Below, in pieces: positions 17,101-24,983 of a DNA stretch of 64,000 nt. Location of the stretch: the NCBI RefSeq assembly GCF_012272695.1, contig NZ_CP050902.1, positions 2,108,001 through 2,172,000 of the forward strand, in the 5' to 3' direction. This DNA comes from Nocardioides sp. JQ2195. GTDB taxonomy: Bacteria > Actinomycetota > Actinomycetes > Propionibacteriales > Nocardioidaceae. A program made the position numbers and the translations under genes. Under the pieces are notes generated by a model, which was given only the letters and a program-made list of their open reading frames with translations, was not told the origin of the DNA and made no database searches. Numbering within the stretch: the first letter of the stretch is position 1; each line of letters begins with the position of its first letter.

Positions 17101-19107
17101 TCAGACCTGCTCGCGGGACTCGACGGCCGCGGCCACCCGGGCCATCGCCTCGTCCAGCGGCACGCCGTTGTCCTGACGGCCGTCGCGGTAGCGGAACGAG
17201 ACCGCACCGGCCTCGACGTCGTTGTCACCGGCGATCACCATGAACGGCACCTTCTGCAGCTGTGCGTTGCGGATCTTCTTCTGCATCCGGTCGTCGGACA
17301 GGTCGACCTCGACCCGCAGCCCCTGTGCCTTCATCTTCCTGGCGAGCTCGAGCAGGTAGTCGTTGTGGCGCTCCGCGATCGGGATGCCCTGCACCTGGAC
17401 CGGGGCGAGCCAGGGCGGGAAGGCGCCGGCGTAGTGCTCCACGAGGACGCCCATGAACCGTTCGATCGAGCCGAACTTGGCCGAGTGGATCATCACCGGC
17501 TGCTGGCGCGAGCCGTCAGCGGCGACGTACTCGAGGTTGAACCGGTCGGCGGACGGCTGGTTGAAGTCGTACTGCACGGTGCCCATCTGCCAGGTGCGGC
17601 CGATGGCATCGCGTGCCTGCACCGAGATCTTCGGGCCGTAGTAGGCCGCGCCACCCGGGTCCGGGACCAGCTCGAGCCCTGTCGCGACAGCGACGTCCTC
17701 GAGCACCTTCGTGGCGGCCTCCCAGTCGTCGTCGGAGCCGATGAACTTGTCCTTCGAGGCGTCACGGGTGGACAGCTCGAGGTAGAAGTCGTCGATGCCG
17801 AAGTCTCGCAGGAGCGAGAGCATGAAGTTGAGCAGGTGCTCCACCTCGGCCGGCGCCTGCTCAGGGGTGACGTAGGAGTGCGAGTCGTCCTGGGCGAAAC
17901 CACGCACCCGGGTCAGCCCGTGGATCACGCCGGACTTCTCGTGGCGGTAGACGTGGCCGAACTCGAAGAGTCGCAGCGGGAGCTCGCGGTAGGAGCGCTG
18001 CCGGGACCGAAAGATCAGGTTGTGCATCGGGCAGTTCATCGCCTTGAGGCGGTAGTCCATGCCGTCGACGTCGAGCGCGGGATACATCCCCTCGCCGTAG
18101 TAGGGCAGGTGGCCCGAGGTGTGGAAGAGACCTTCCTTGGCGATGTGGGGCGTGCCGACGTAGTCGAAGCCCTCGGCGATGTGGCGCTCACGGACGTAGT
18201 CCTCCATCGCCCGCTTGATCACGCCACCCTTGGGGTGGAAGACCGGCAAGCCGGAGCCGATCTCGTCGGGGAAGCTGAACAGGTCGAGGTCACGACCGAG
18301 CTTGCGGTGGTCGCGACGCTCGGCCTCCTCGATGCGGTGCAGGTGCTCGTCGAGGGCTTCCTTGGTCTCCCACGCGGTGCCGTAGATCCGCTGGAGCTGC
18401 TTGTTCTTCTCGTCACCACGCCAGTAGGCGGCCGCCGAGCGCATCAGCTTGAACGCCGGGATGCGCTTGGTGGTGGGCAGGTGCGGGCCGCGGCACAGGT
18501 CCTTCCAGGCGACCTCGCCCTTGCGGTTGATGTTGTCGTAGATCGTGAGCTCGCCCTCACCGACCTCCACGTTGGCGCCCTCGGCGGCATCCTCGGCGTG
18601 GCCGCCGCCCTTCAGGCCGATCAGCTCGATCTTGTAGGGCTCGTCCTGGAGCTCGTTGATGGCGTCGGCATCGGAGATCGGCCGGCGCTCGAAGCGCTGG
18701 TTCTCCTTGATGATCTTGCGCATCTTGGTCTCGATCTTCACGAGATCCTCGGGCACGAACGGGGGCTCGACGTCGAAGTCGTAGTAGAAGCCGTCCTGGA
18801 TCGGCGGGCCGATGCCGAGCTTGGCCTGGGGGAAGAGCTCCTGCACGGCCTGTGCCAACACGTGGGCGGTCGAGTGGCGCAGGATGTCGCGACCGTCGCT
18901 GCTCTCGATGGTCACGCCCTCGACGACGTCGCCGTCGGAGAGCTCGTAGGCGAGGTCCTTGAGGACGCCCTCGCCATCGTTCGAGACGACCCGCGCCGCA
19001 ACGACGTCGGGCGACTCCTTGAACAGCTCCCAGGCCTTCGTGCCCGTCGTCACGGTCTGCTCCGCGCGCGCATCGGCGTGGGCGAGGACGACCTGGATGT
19101 CGGACAC
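17101..19107 (-). CDS. thrS: Threonyl-tRNA synthetase
   Basis: 668 aa from a GTG at 19105-19107 with AAGGAG 6 nt upstream. Domains in order: TGS, the editing/SAD domain with [17 protein letters not shown], the class II catalytic core ([15 protein letters not shown] with the zinc Cys, [28 protein letters not shown]), and the anticodon-binding domain ([34 protein letters not shown]). It charges tRNA-Thr. The longer open frame to 19248 has no homology. No T-box leader was recognised upstream. It leads the minus-strand operon that continues into the HIT gene. Confidence 0.97.
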   Translation of the reverse strand: MSDIQVVLAHADARAEQTVTTGTKAWELFKESPDVVAARVVSNDGEGVLKDLAYELSDGDVVEGVTIESSDGRDILRHSTAHVLAQAVQELFPQAKLGIGPPIQDGFYYDFDVEPPFVPEDLVKIETKMRKIIKENQRFERRPISDADAINELQDEPYKIELIGLKGGGHAEDAAEGANVEVGEGELTIYDNINRKGEVAWKDLCRGPHLPTTKRIPAFKLMRSAAAYWRGDEKNKQLQRIYGTAWETKEALDEHLHRIEEAERRDHRKLGRDLDLFSFPDEIGSGLPVFHPKGGVIKRAMEDYVRERHIAEGFDYVGTPHIAKEGLFHTSGHLPYYGEGMYPALDVDGMDYRLKAMNCPMHNLIFRSRQRSYRELPLRLFEFGHVYRHEKSGVIHGLTRVRGFAQDDSHSYVTPEQAPAEVEHLLNFMLSLLRDFGIDDFYLELSTRDASKDKFIGSDDDWEAATKVLEDVAVATGLELVPDPGGAAYYGPKISVQARDAIGRTWQMGTVQYDFNQPSADRFNLEYVAADGSRQQPVMIHSAKFGSIERFMGVLVEHYAGAFPPWLAPVQVQGIPIAERHNDYLLELARKMKAQGLRVEVDLSDDRMQKKIRNAQLQKVPFMVIAGDNDVEAGAVSFRYRDGRQDNGVPLDEAMARVAAAVESREQV

Positions 19108-19355
19108 GAGTGCTCCTTGGGAGGTTGATCGACGGCAGTCGCAGATGGCGACGCCCCGATCGTATCGGCCGGCTGCGGGTGGTCGCGCGCCGGTTTCTGT
19201 CGGACGCCCGTCGCGCGGCCGTGCCGAGGCCCCCAGCTGCCAGATCACCGCTTGGTCACGATGGCGCCGAACCGGTCCCGAGCTCGGGGCAGCGTCCTAG
19301 GATGTGGGCCCGCCGTGCGGTCGAGCACGGTCAGGCACGTCAATCGGGGGATGTC

Positions 19356-21320
19356 ATGCGGATCAGGGGCCGCGTCGCGCTCGTCGCGGCTGGAGCTGCA
19401 CTGTTGGCCGGAGGACTCACGGTCGTCAACCAGGTGCGCCACGATGCGGCTCCCCAGGCAGCAGCCAGTGATCCCGCCGCCGACGGCTCGCCCACCCACA
19501 CGGTGTACGTCGACAACTCCGGCTCCGTGGTCAGCGTCTCGGTCCGCGACGCAACCGAGCCGTGGCAGAGGTCGATGACGGTCACCGTCAACGACCACAC
19601 CACGACCTTGGACCGCAGCAACCGCACGTCCCGCACGTCCCGCACGTCGGCCGCTCCGAACGCCGACGAGCCCTGTGAGCCCAGGATCACCGCTGAGCCC
19701 ACCTCGCTGCTGACCCGCCTCGACCTTCCCCGATCGTGCATCACGGGATCGCACCACGTGCGGGTCTTCGTCAGCGAGGACGGCGGCCCGCCCGTCAAGG
19801 TCGAGGCCGACAGGCTCCAGCGACCGAACGTCCTGATGATCATGGTCGACGACATGCGCGCCGACGACCTCAGGTGGATGCCGAACGTGCGGCGCTTGAT
19901 CGGCGACCGGGGCGTCACGTTCACCAACGGGTTCGCGAGCCTGCCCCTGTGCTGCCCCGCCCGGGCCTCCGTCCTCACCGGGCAGTACCCGCACAACCAC
20001 CAGGTGTGGTCGCAGGTTCCTCCCTGGGGGTTCACGGCCTTCGACGACTCGTCGACGCTCCCGGTCTGGCTGAAGGGGGCGGGCTACCGGACCTCCTACA
20101 TGGGCAAGTATCTCAACGAGTACGGCACCGGGCCCGAGCCCGGACGGACCGCCGGGACCTCGACGCAGTACGTGCCACCGGGTTGGGACACCTGGCAGGC
20201 CTCCATCGACGGTGGCCTCGACCCGTCGGACCCGAACGACGGCGGGACCTACCGCTACTTCGACACCACGTTGAACGACAATGGTCGCGGCTACATCAGC
20301 CTCGAGGGGCAGTACCAGACCGACGCCTATGCGCGGCTCACCAGCGACGTCATCCAGGAGGCGGCCGGGGAGTCGGAGCCGTTCTTCCACTACGTGTCCT
20401 TCTCCGCCCCCCACGTCGGCGGTCCGCGGGAGCCCGACGACCCCACGAACCTGGCGACCCCGGCTCGGCCCCAGCGGTTGTGGGGCAGCTTCGACCAGCG
20501 GATCAGGCAGGCTCCCGGTGCGCACTGGCGCGATCGCGACCAGAGCGACAAGCCGAACCGGATGAAGGGCCACATCTCCCGGGACACGATGGCGCAGGTG
20601 CTCGAGCTGGCCCGCCAGCGCGCCGAGGCGCTGCGCTCGGTCGACCACGCGGTCAAGCGCATGATGGGTCGCCTGCGCAGGACCGGCGAGCTCGGCAACA
20701 CCGCCGTCGTCTTCACCAGCGACAACGGGTTCTTCCTCGGCGAGCAGAACATCCCCAGCGGCAAGGTGCTCCCCTACGAACCGTCCCTCCGAGTCCCGGT
20801 GCTCATGCGTGGCCCGGGGATCCCCAGGGGCGAGGTGCGCAGCGATCCGTTCCTGTCGATCGACTTCGCTGAGACCTTGGCCGACCTGGCCGATGCCCGG
20901 GTCCCCGGGTCCACGGACGGGCGCAGCCTCATCGACGTGGCTCGGTTGGGCGATGAGTCCCGTGGTGATGCCTGGAGCCGCGTCGTCCTCACCGAGACGC
21001 CTCCCAACAAGCTCGACACCCGCCGGCTCAAGCGTCGTCAACCCGTCGGTGCTCACAGCAAGAAGATGCTCCAGGGGCGCGTCACCGGCATCCGGACCGG
21101 CCGCTACCTCTACACCGAGTGGAACTACGACCCTGGCGTGTCCAGGAAGGTCGTCGACACCGAGCTGTACGACGTCGTGGCCGACCCGGAGCAGTACGAG
21201 AACCTCGCGACGCAGCCCGGCCGCGAGGAACTGATCGCGCAGCTGCACGAGGTGCTGGCCGACGCACGCACCTGCAGGGGTGACGGCTGTCGGGCCCTGC
21301 TTCCCGAGAACCTCCGCTGA
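19356..21320 (+). CDS. Exported sulfatase (formylglycine-type)
   Basis: 654 aa from ATG 19356 with GGGGG 5 nt upstream. A signal anchor (VALVAAGAALLAGGLTVVN) is followed by about 135 residues of Thr/Ser-rich sequence with one Cys pair. The alkaline-phosphatase-fold sulfatase domain begins at RPNVLMIMVDDMRADDL (metal-binding DD near 166-167). The formylglycine motif LCCPARASVLTGQ gives C-x-P-x-R with Cys199, to be modified by a formylglycine-generating enzyme. Also visible are MGKYLNEYG, TSDNGFFLGEQ and the C-terminal ELYDVVADPEQYENL, all typical. Substrate is probably an extracellular sulfated polysaccharide or ester. It stands alone, divergent from thrS, and ends at a strong hairpin just before the island. 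Confidence 0.9.
   Translation: MRIRGRVALVAAGAALLAGGLTVVNQVRHDAAPQAAASDPAADGSPTHTVYVDNSGSVVSVSVRDATEPWQRSMTVTVNDHTTTLDRSNRTSRTSRTSAAPNADEPCEPRITAEPTSLLTRLDLPRSCITGSHHVRVFVSEDGGPPVKVEADRLQRPNVLMIMVDDMRADDLRWMPNVRRLIGDRGVTFTNGFASLPLCCPARASVLTGQYPHNHQVWSQVPPWGFTAFDDSSTLPVWLKGAGYRTSYMGKYLNEYGTGPEPGRTAGTSTQYVPPGWDTWQASIDGGLDPSDPNDGGTYRYFDTTLNDNGRGYISLEGQYQTDAYARLTSDVIQEAAGESEPFFHYVSFSAPHVGGPREPDDPTNLATPARPQRLWGSFDQRIRQAPGAHWRDRDQSDKPNRMKGHISRDTMAQVLELARQRAEALRSVDHAVKRMMGRLRRTGELGNTAVVFTSDNGFFLGEQNIPSGKVLPYEPSLRVPVLMRGPGIPRGEVRSDPFLSIDFAETLADLADARVPGSTDGRSLIDVARLGDESRGDAWSRVVLTETPPNKLDTRRLKRRQPVGAHSKKMLQGRVTGIRTGRYLYTEWNYDPGVSRKVVDTELYDVVADPEQYENLATQPGREELIAQLHEVLADARTCRGDGCRALLPENLR
19622..19648 (+). 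repeat. Three tandem 9-bp repeats inside the sulfatase gene
   Basis: The unit ccgcacgtc occurs three times perfectly in a row and encodes an RTS-RTS-RTS run in the linker between signal anchor and catalytic domain. Because the unit is a multiple of three, copy-number change would keep the frame. It lies in a poorly structured region. Confidence 0.85.
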
Positions 21321-21343
21321 CGGCTCCCTGTCGCACAGCAGAA

Positions 21344-21365
21344 GAGCCCCCTCGAGAGGGGGCTC
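21344..21365 (+). terminator. Hairpin terminator after the sulfatase gene
   Basis: A perfect 9-bp GC-rich stem, GAGCCCCCT / AGGGGGCTC, with a CGAG loop starts 24 nt after the sulfatase stop. There is no T-run, which is common for actinobacterial hairpin terminators. It also separates the chromosome from the tRNA remnant 16 nt further on. Confidence 0.75.
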
Positions 21366-21380
21366 AGGTCCGCGGACCTC

Positions 21381-21408
21381 TGGTGGGCGATACTGGGTTC
21401 GAACCAGT
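21381..21408 (-). pseudogene. tRNA 3'-end remnant = integration site (attL/attR) of the island
   Basis: On the minus strand the segment reads as a perfect T-arm (ACTGG, loop TTCGAAC, CCAGT at 21392-21408). The acceptor 3' strand ATCGCCC follows, then discriminator A and CCA. The matching 5' acceptor strand would be GGGCGAT, which fits tRNA-Val. The 5' half (D-arm, anticodon arm) is absent: upstream on the minus strand the sequence becomes unrelated. This is the classic footprint of integration into a tRNA gene, and the tyrosine integrase lies about 155 bp away. The full tRNA would be restored at the opposite end of the element. Confidence 0.82.
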
Positions 21409-21504
21409 ACGCCCGGCAAATCGCGACACTGGATATCACCTGCCAAAACACCATCTGAGCTGCACTTATGAGGTCCAGTCACGTGTCTCGCTAACGGACA
21501 TCTA

Positions 21505-21544
21505 TGGACACGTATAGACTCCTGGTGGACACGGAGTGGACACG
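21505..21544 (+). repeat. Three direct copies of TGGACACG near the attachment site
   Basis: TGGACACG occurs at 21505-21512, 21526-21533 and 21537-21544, between the tRNA remnant and the preferred integrase start at 21564. Spaced short direct repeats beside the core site are typical of arm-type binding sites for tyrosine integrases. If so, the integrase should start at 21564 and not at the upstream ATG (21504). Confidence 0.45.
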
Positions 21545-21563
21545 AATCAGAGGTGTGGGCGGC

Positions 21564-22829
21564 ATGGCGGGGACCAAGGAACGGCGCAGGTTCGGGCAGG
21601 TGAGCAAGCTTCCGAGCGGTCGCTACCGCGCCCGGTACGCCGACCCGGAGGGGCGACGCAATGACAAGGGCGAGCCCGTGCGGCACAACGCTCCCCACAC
21701 GTTCGACACCAAGGAAGATGCCCAGGCGTGGCTCACCGATGAACGCCGCCTCATCAGCACCGGCAGCTGGACATCACCGGCCGACCGCTCCGCACAGCGG
21801 ATCCAGAAGCTCCCTACCTTGGCCGAGTACGCTCCGCGCTGGGTCGAAGCTCGACGGGTGAAGGGACGCCCCCTGGCCGACCGCACGCGCGATCACTACA
21901 CGGATCTGCTCGACCGCTTCATCCTCCCCACGTTCGGACGCGTCACCCTCAAGGCGATTACGCCCGAGTCCGTGGCGCACTGGTACGACACAGCCATGAG
22001 CGGCAGGGCCACCACACAGGCACACTCCTACTCGCTGCTGCGCGCGATCCTCGCCACAGCTGCCGATCCTTCACAGAACTCAGGTCGCGCTCTGATCCCG
22101 TTCAACCCCTGCAACATCCGGGGCGGTGGCTCAACGGCCCGTCATCGTCGCGTCGACCTCGCATCTGCCGAGGATGTCGCCACGATCGTCAAGGCGATGC
22201 CCGAGCGGCACCAGCTCATGGTGCTGCTCGCAGACGGCACCGGCCTACGTTTCGGTGAGCTGGCCGAGTTGCGCCGCAAGGATGTGAAGTTTCCGGCCAA
22301 GAGCGCGGAGGCCGGCTCCCCCGGCACCCTGAAGGTTCGGCGCGGCGTGGTCCGCTCGAGGTCAGCCGGCGTCGTCGCCAAGGCACCAAAGAGTGACGCC
22401 GGAATCCGTGATGTACCGATTCCCCCGCACCTGCTCGCAGCGATCCGCGCGCACCTGCTCGAGCACGCAGCGCCAGGCGCCGAGGGACTGCTGTTCCCTG
22501 GCCGCACGGGTGGCCACCTCTCCCCCAGCGCGTTCTACGGCAAGGCCGGGAAGATCACCAAGGACGGCCGCGAACTCACCAAGGGATGGGGCTGGTACGA
22601 GGCGCGCCGACTGATCGGTCGCACGGACCTGCACTTCCACGACCTGCGGCACGGTGCGCTCACAGAGGCAGCACGTCACGGCGCCACGCTCGCCGAACTC
22701 ATGGCGCTGGGCGGTCATTCGACGCCGTCCGCGGCTCACCGCTACCAACAGGCCGCATCTGGACGGCTGGCCGATCTAGCGCGCAAGAGATCCGCGGCCG
22801 CCGGCTGGACTGTGGATGGGGCGCAATGA
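21564..22829 (+). CDS. int: Tyrosine recombinase / site-specific integrase
   Basis: 421 aa from ATG 21564 (an in-frame ATG at 21504 would add 20 residues but overlaps the direct repeats). The N-terminal AP2-like DNA-binding part (GRYRARYADPEGRR) and SAM-like core-binding domain (LPTLAEYAPRWVEARRV) precede the catalytic domain. The catalytic residues are visible: Arg in DGTGLRFGELAELRRKDV, Lys in the following beta-hairpin, H-x-x-R in HFHDLRHGALT, the second His in LMALGGHSTPSAAHRYQ, and the nucleophilic Tyr in that same segment. It would drive integration at the adjacent tRNA site. It ends 37 bp before a convergent excisionase gene. Confidence 0.92.
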   Translation: MAGTKERRRFGQVSKLPSGRYRARYADPEGRRNDKGEPVRHNAPHTFDTKEDAQAWLTDERRLISTGSWTSPADRSAQRIQKLPTLAEYAPRWVEARRVKGRPLADRTRDHYTDLLDRFILPTFGRVTLKAITPESVAHWYDTAMSGRATTQAHSYSLLRAILATAADPSQNSGRALIPFNPCNIRGGGSTARHRRVDLASAEDVATIVKAMPERHQLMVLLADGTGLRFGELAELRRKDVKFPAKSAEAGSPGTLKVRRGVVRSRSAGVVAKAPKSDAGIRDVPIPPHLLAAIRAHLLEHAAPGAEGLLFPGRTGGHLSPSAFYGKAGKITKDGRELTKGWGWYEARRLIGRTDLHFHDLRHGALTEAARHGATLAELMALGGHSTPSAAHRYQQAASGRLADLARKRSAAAGWTVDGAQ

Positions 22830-22866
22830 CCAGCATCGGACCCGTCACAGCCGAAGCACTGATTCA

Positions 22867-23061
22867 TCAGCGAGCTGACGGGATCTGTCTTGGCGCGGCT
22901 TCCAGGTCGTCGAGCTTGATGCGGATCGCGCGCTTGCCGCAGCGGTAGGCCGGCAGGGTGCCGGCAGCGATCCAGCGGCGGATGGTCTTGACCGAGACCG
23001 ACATGCACTCGGCGGCTTCTTCGAGGCTGAGGTAAGTCGGGATGCCGCGCCGGTCATGCAT
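22867..23061 (-). CDS. Excisionase-like helix-turn-helix protein
   Basis: 64 aa from ATG 23059-23061. It is a MerR/AlpA-type small DNA-binding protein: YLSLEEAAECMSVSVKTIRRWIAAGTLPAYRCGKR, a helix-turn-helix and wing, ending in KLDDLEAAPR. Proteins of this size beside an integrase usually act as recombination directionality factors (excisionases). It overlaps the next gene upstream by 8 nt. Confidence 0.8.
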   Translation of the reverse strand: MHDRRGIPTYLSLEEAAECMSVSVKTIRRWIAAGTLPAYRCGKRAIRIKLDDLEAAPRQIPSAR

Positions 23062-23290
23062 CGGGGCTCTCCTCCGATCGCGGAGACGTGGCTGTGGCGA
23101 GGAAGCGCCGGGCTTCGGCGACAGTGATGTAGAGGCGGCCGATGCCTTGGAATCGGGTCCAGCGTGGCCCGACACCTCGTCGCCGCCAGTTGTGGACGGT
23201 CCGTTGCGGTGTGCGGATGAGGTCGCAGAACTCCTCGAAGAGGATCAGTGCGTTGTCGTCCCGGTCGGTCGGGATGTTGATGGGTGTCAT
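23054..23290 (-). CDS. Small helix-turn-helix DNA-binding protein
   Basis: 78 aa from an ATG at 23288-23290 (an ATG at 23305 is also in frame). The core EEFCDLIRTPQRTVHNWRRR followed by GVGPRWTRFQGIGRLYITVAE is a MerR-like helix-turn-helix with wing. It pairs with the 64-aa excisionase-like gene, which it overlaps. Either protein could be the true excisionase and the other a regulator. Confidence 0.75.
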   Translation of the reverse strand: MTPINIPTDRDDNALILFEEFCDLIRTPQRTVHNWRRRGVGPRWTRFQGIGRLYITVAEARRFLATATSPRSEESPDA

Positions 23291-23309
23291 TGCGTTGCCT
23301 TCCATCGGT

Positions 23310-23331
23310 GGCCACCTGCGATGTGGTGGCC
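23310..23331. promoter_or_regulatory. Inverted repeat upstream of the excisionase-like genes
   Basis: GGCCACC at 23310-23316 and GGTGGCC at 23325-23331 form a perfect 7-bp inverted repeat with an 8-nt spacer, 20 bp upstream of the 78-aa gene start. Position fits an operator or leader hairpin; the function is not shown by sequence. Confidence 0.35.
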
Positions 23332-23462
23332 TCACAGAGGGAGAGGCAACGTCCCGCGGTCCTGATCGGACAGCCAATGTCTGCTCACGTCGAGACCAGC
23401 CTCTCTTGGTCACCTATGTCCCTGGCGGTCTCCCTGCGATCAGTTGTGGCGAGTTTTCTTCG

Positions 23463-23936
23463 TCACCGGCCGATGCCGTGCGAACGCGGTGGCGTCGTGG
23501 GCACCGGCTGAGGTGGACGTCGTGGGCCGCTTCTCGGCAGTGGCGCTTGCAGGCTCGCGGAGTGTGACGGCGCATTCGAGCCGTACCGCTCGATGTCCTC
23601 CTTCGCCACCTGCGCGGCGTGTCCGGGTCCAGGATCGGCCCGGTCGCGCGCGAACACGGCCACTCACTGCCTCCGGGCGTCATCTGCGGATTCGGCAACC
23701 AGGTGGGCGACGTTCGACTTGCGCCCGCGAGTCATCGCGACGTACGCCGATGCCGCGGTCGTGCTGTCGCCGAGTGCGAAGTGAGCGTGGTCGACGGTGT
23801 CGCCCTGGGCGCCGCACACCGTGGTGGCGTAGGCCAGCTCGACGTGTTCTCGCACGTACGCCGCGGGCAGGTTCCGGCTGCCATTCGGGCCGTGCACCTT
23901 GAGCCCTCCGGAGCCGCTCCGAGTGAACTGAGCCAT
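23463..23936 (-). pseudogene. Relic of a MobF (TrwC/TraA-like) relaxase, C-terminal part
   Basis: The minus-strand frame reads LPAAYVREHVELAYATTVCGA, then AHFALGDSTTAASAYVAMTRGR and SNVAHLVAE. These are helicase motifs V-VI of the C-terminal part of MobF relaxases. A TGA stop at 23664-23666 follows and the same frame continues VAVFARDRADPGPGHAAQVA, also family-like. The stop most simply replaces a Trp codon (TGG to TGA). The N-terminal relaxase domain and motifs I-IV are missing, so this is a truncated, dead remnant of a conjugative element. Confidence 0.72.
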
Positions 23937-24983
23937 TGACACGAGTTGACGTCTTCTACCGGCAAATGACACTTGACCTGCACAAACGGTGGACCCTGGT
24001 CCTATCGCGCTGGCGATCGTTGCCAGTCGTTGACAGAGTTTCTGGCCTGTTTTTGGACACCTTCAAGTCGGCGAGCACGCCCCCTTGGCAGTCATGCTTA
24101 TCCCTCTGTCCGGCATCGACGAGAATGGCGTTGCAGGTGGCCGGCCCCGCCAGTGGCAAGCATCATTGCGGTCTTGACCGCGATGAACCCTCGACTACCG
24201 CTCTTGTGTGTTCAGCGGCGAGCGCCTGCTGTCCGACCTGGCAGCTCCGAATGCACTCACACAAAAGATGTTCTCGCGGCCAGTTGGCGTCGACAACACG
24301 GACTGTCGGAGGTCTCGGGACGAAATCACAGCGTTCGGCGACTTCGGCCGAGATCGAGTCATCGCAGGACAGAGCCGGTTGAGAAGAGCAAAAGCAACGC
24401 ATTCGACATGGTGCGTCATCTGGAAGACACGAATGATTCTGAGCGTGCGCGCGGTCGCTTGCGGATCACTGCGTTCCACGGCGCGAAGTGACCGTTGACC
24501 TGTAGGTTTGCATGCCGAAGGCGGTGTAGGTGGCTGCACAGCTCTGCGCCCCTCGGAGGTTCAAAGCGCGCCCAAACCGCGCCCTCGTGTCATCTACCGC
24601 AGGCGCTCGCGTAGGAACGCGAGCCGGAGCCCCACCGCAGCGCGTCGGACCACCCTGGCCGCGTAAGGAACCTGTCGATGACCGCCCTCGGGCGGCGACT
24701 ACGGCGGCGTGCGAGTTCGAGCTCTATTACGAGGTCTATTCCCGCGTGGGTGACTGTCATGTCCCAGGACATCGGTGACGCCCACCGGCTGAGTGCTTGG
24801 AAGCGGTCCCTGACCTGCGAAGACGCCTTCCAGCGTCTTCCAGTGTCGGGTCGTTTTTCGTTCGCGTGTGGCACCAGTGTGTCCCGGCACTCAGCGTGTT
24901 TCTGAGTGGCCCCGAAACCTGTCAAAGATCAAACTCCACCCGTGGTGGACGTGGTGCGCGTTCCCCGCGAAAGAAGCTGGCCT
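23937..24983. other. 1-kb stretch with no recognisable gene
   Basis: Between the relaxase relic and the helicase gene no open frame on either strand gives a recognisable protein. Short frames of 60-115 codons exist but show no family motif or convincing ribosome site. The composition is mixed with AT-richer patches near 24000-24120 and 24350-24450. It probably represents decayed mobile-element DNA. Confidence 0.6.

Noticed and set aside
16933..19128. 731-codon plus-strand open frame
   Set aside because: Antisense to thrS; no motif, and thrS is certain.
19245..21698. 817-codon minus-strand open frame
   Set aside because: Antisense to the sulfatase and across its terminator and the tRNA remnant; no family features.
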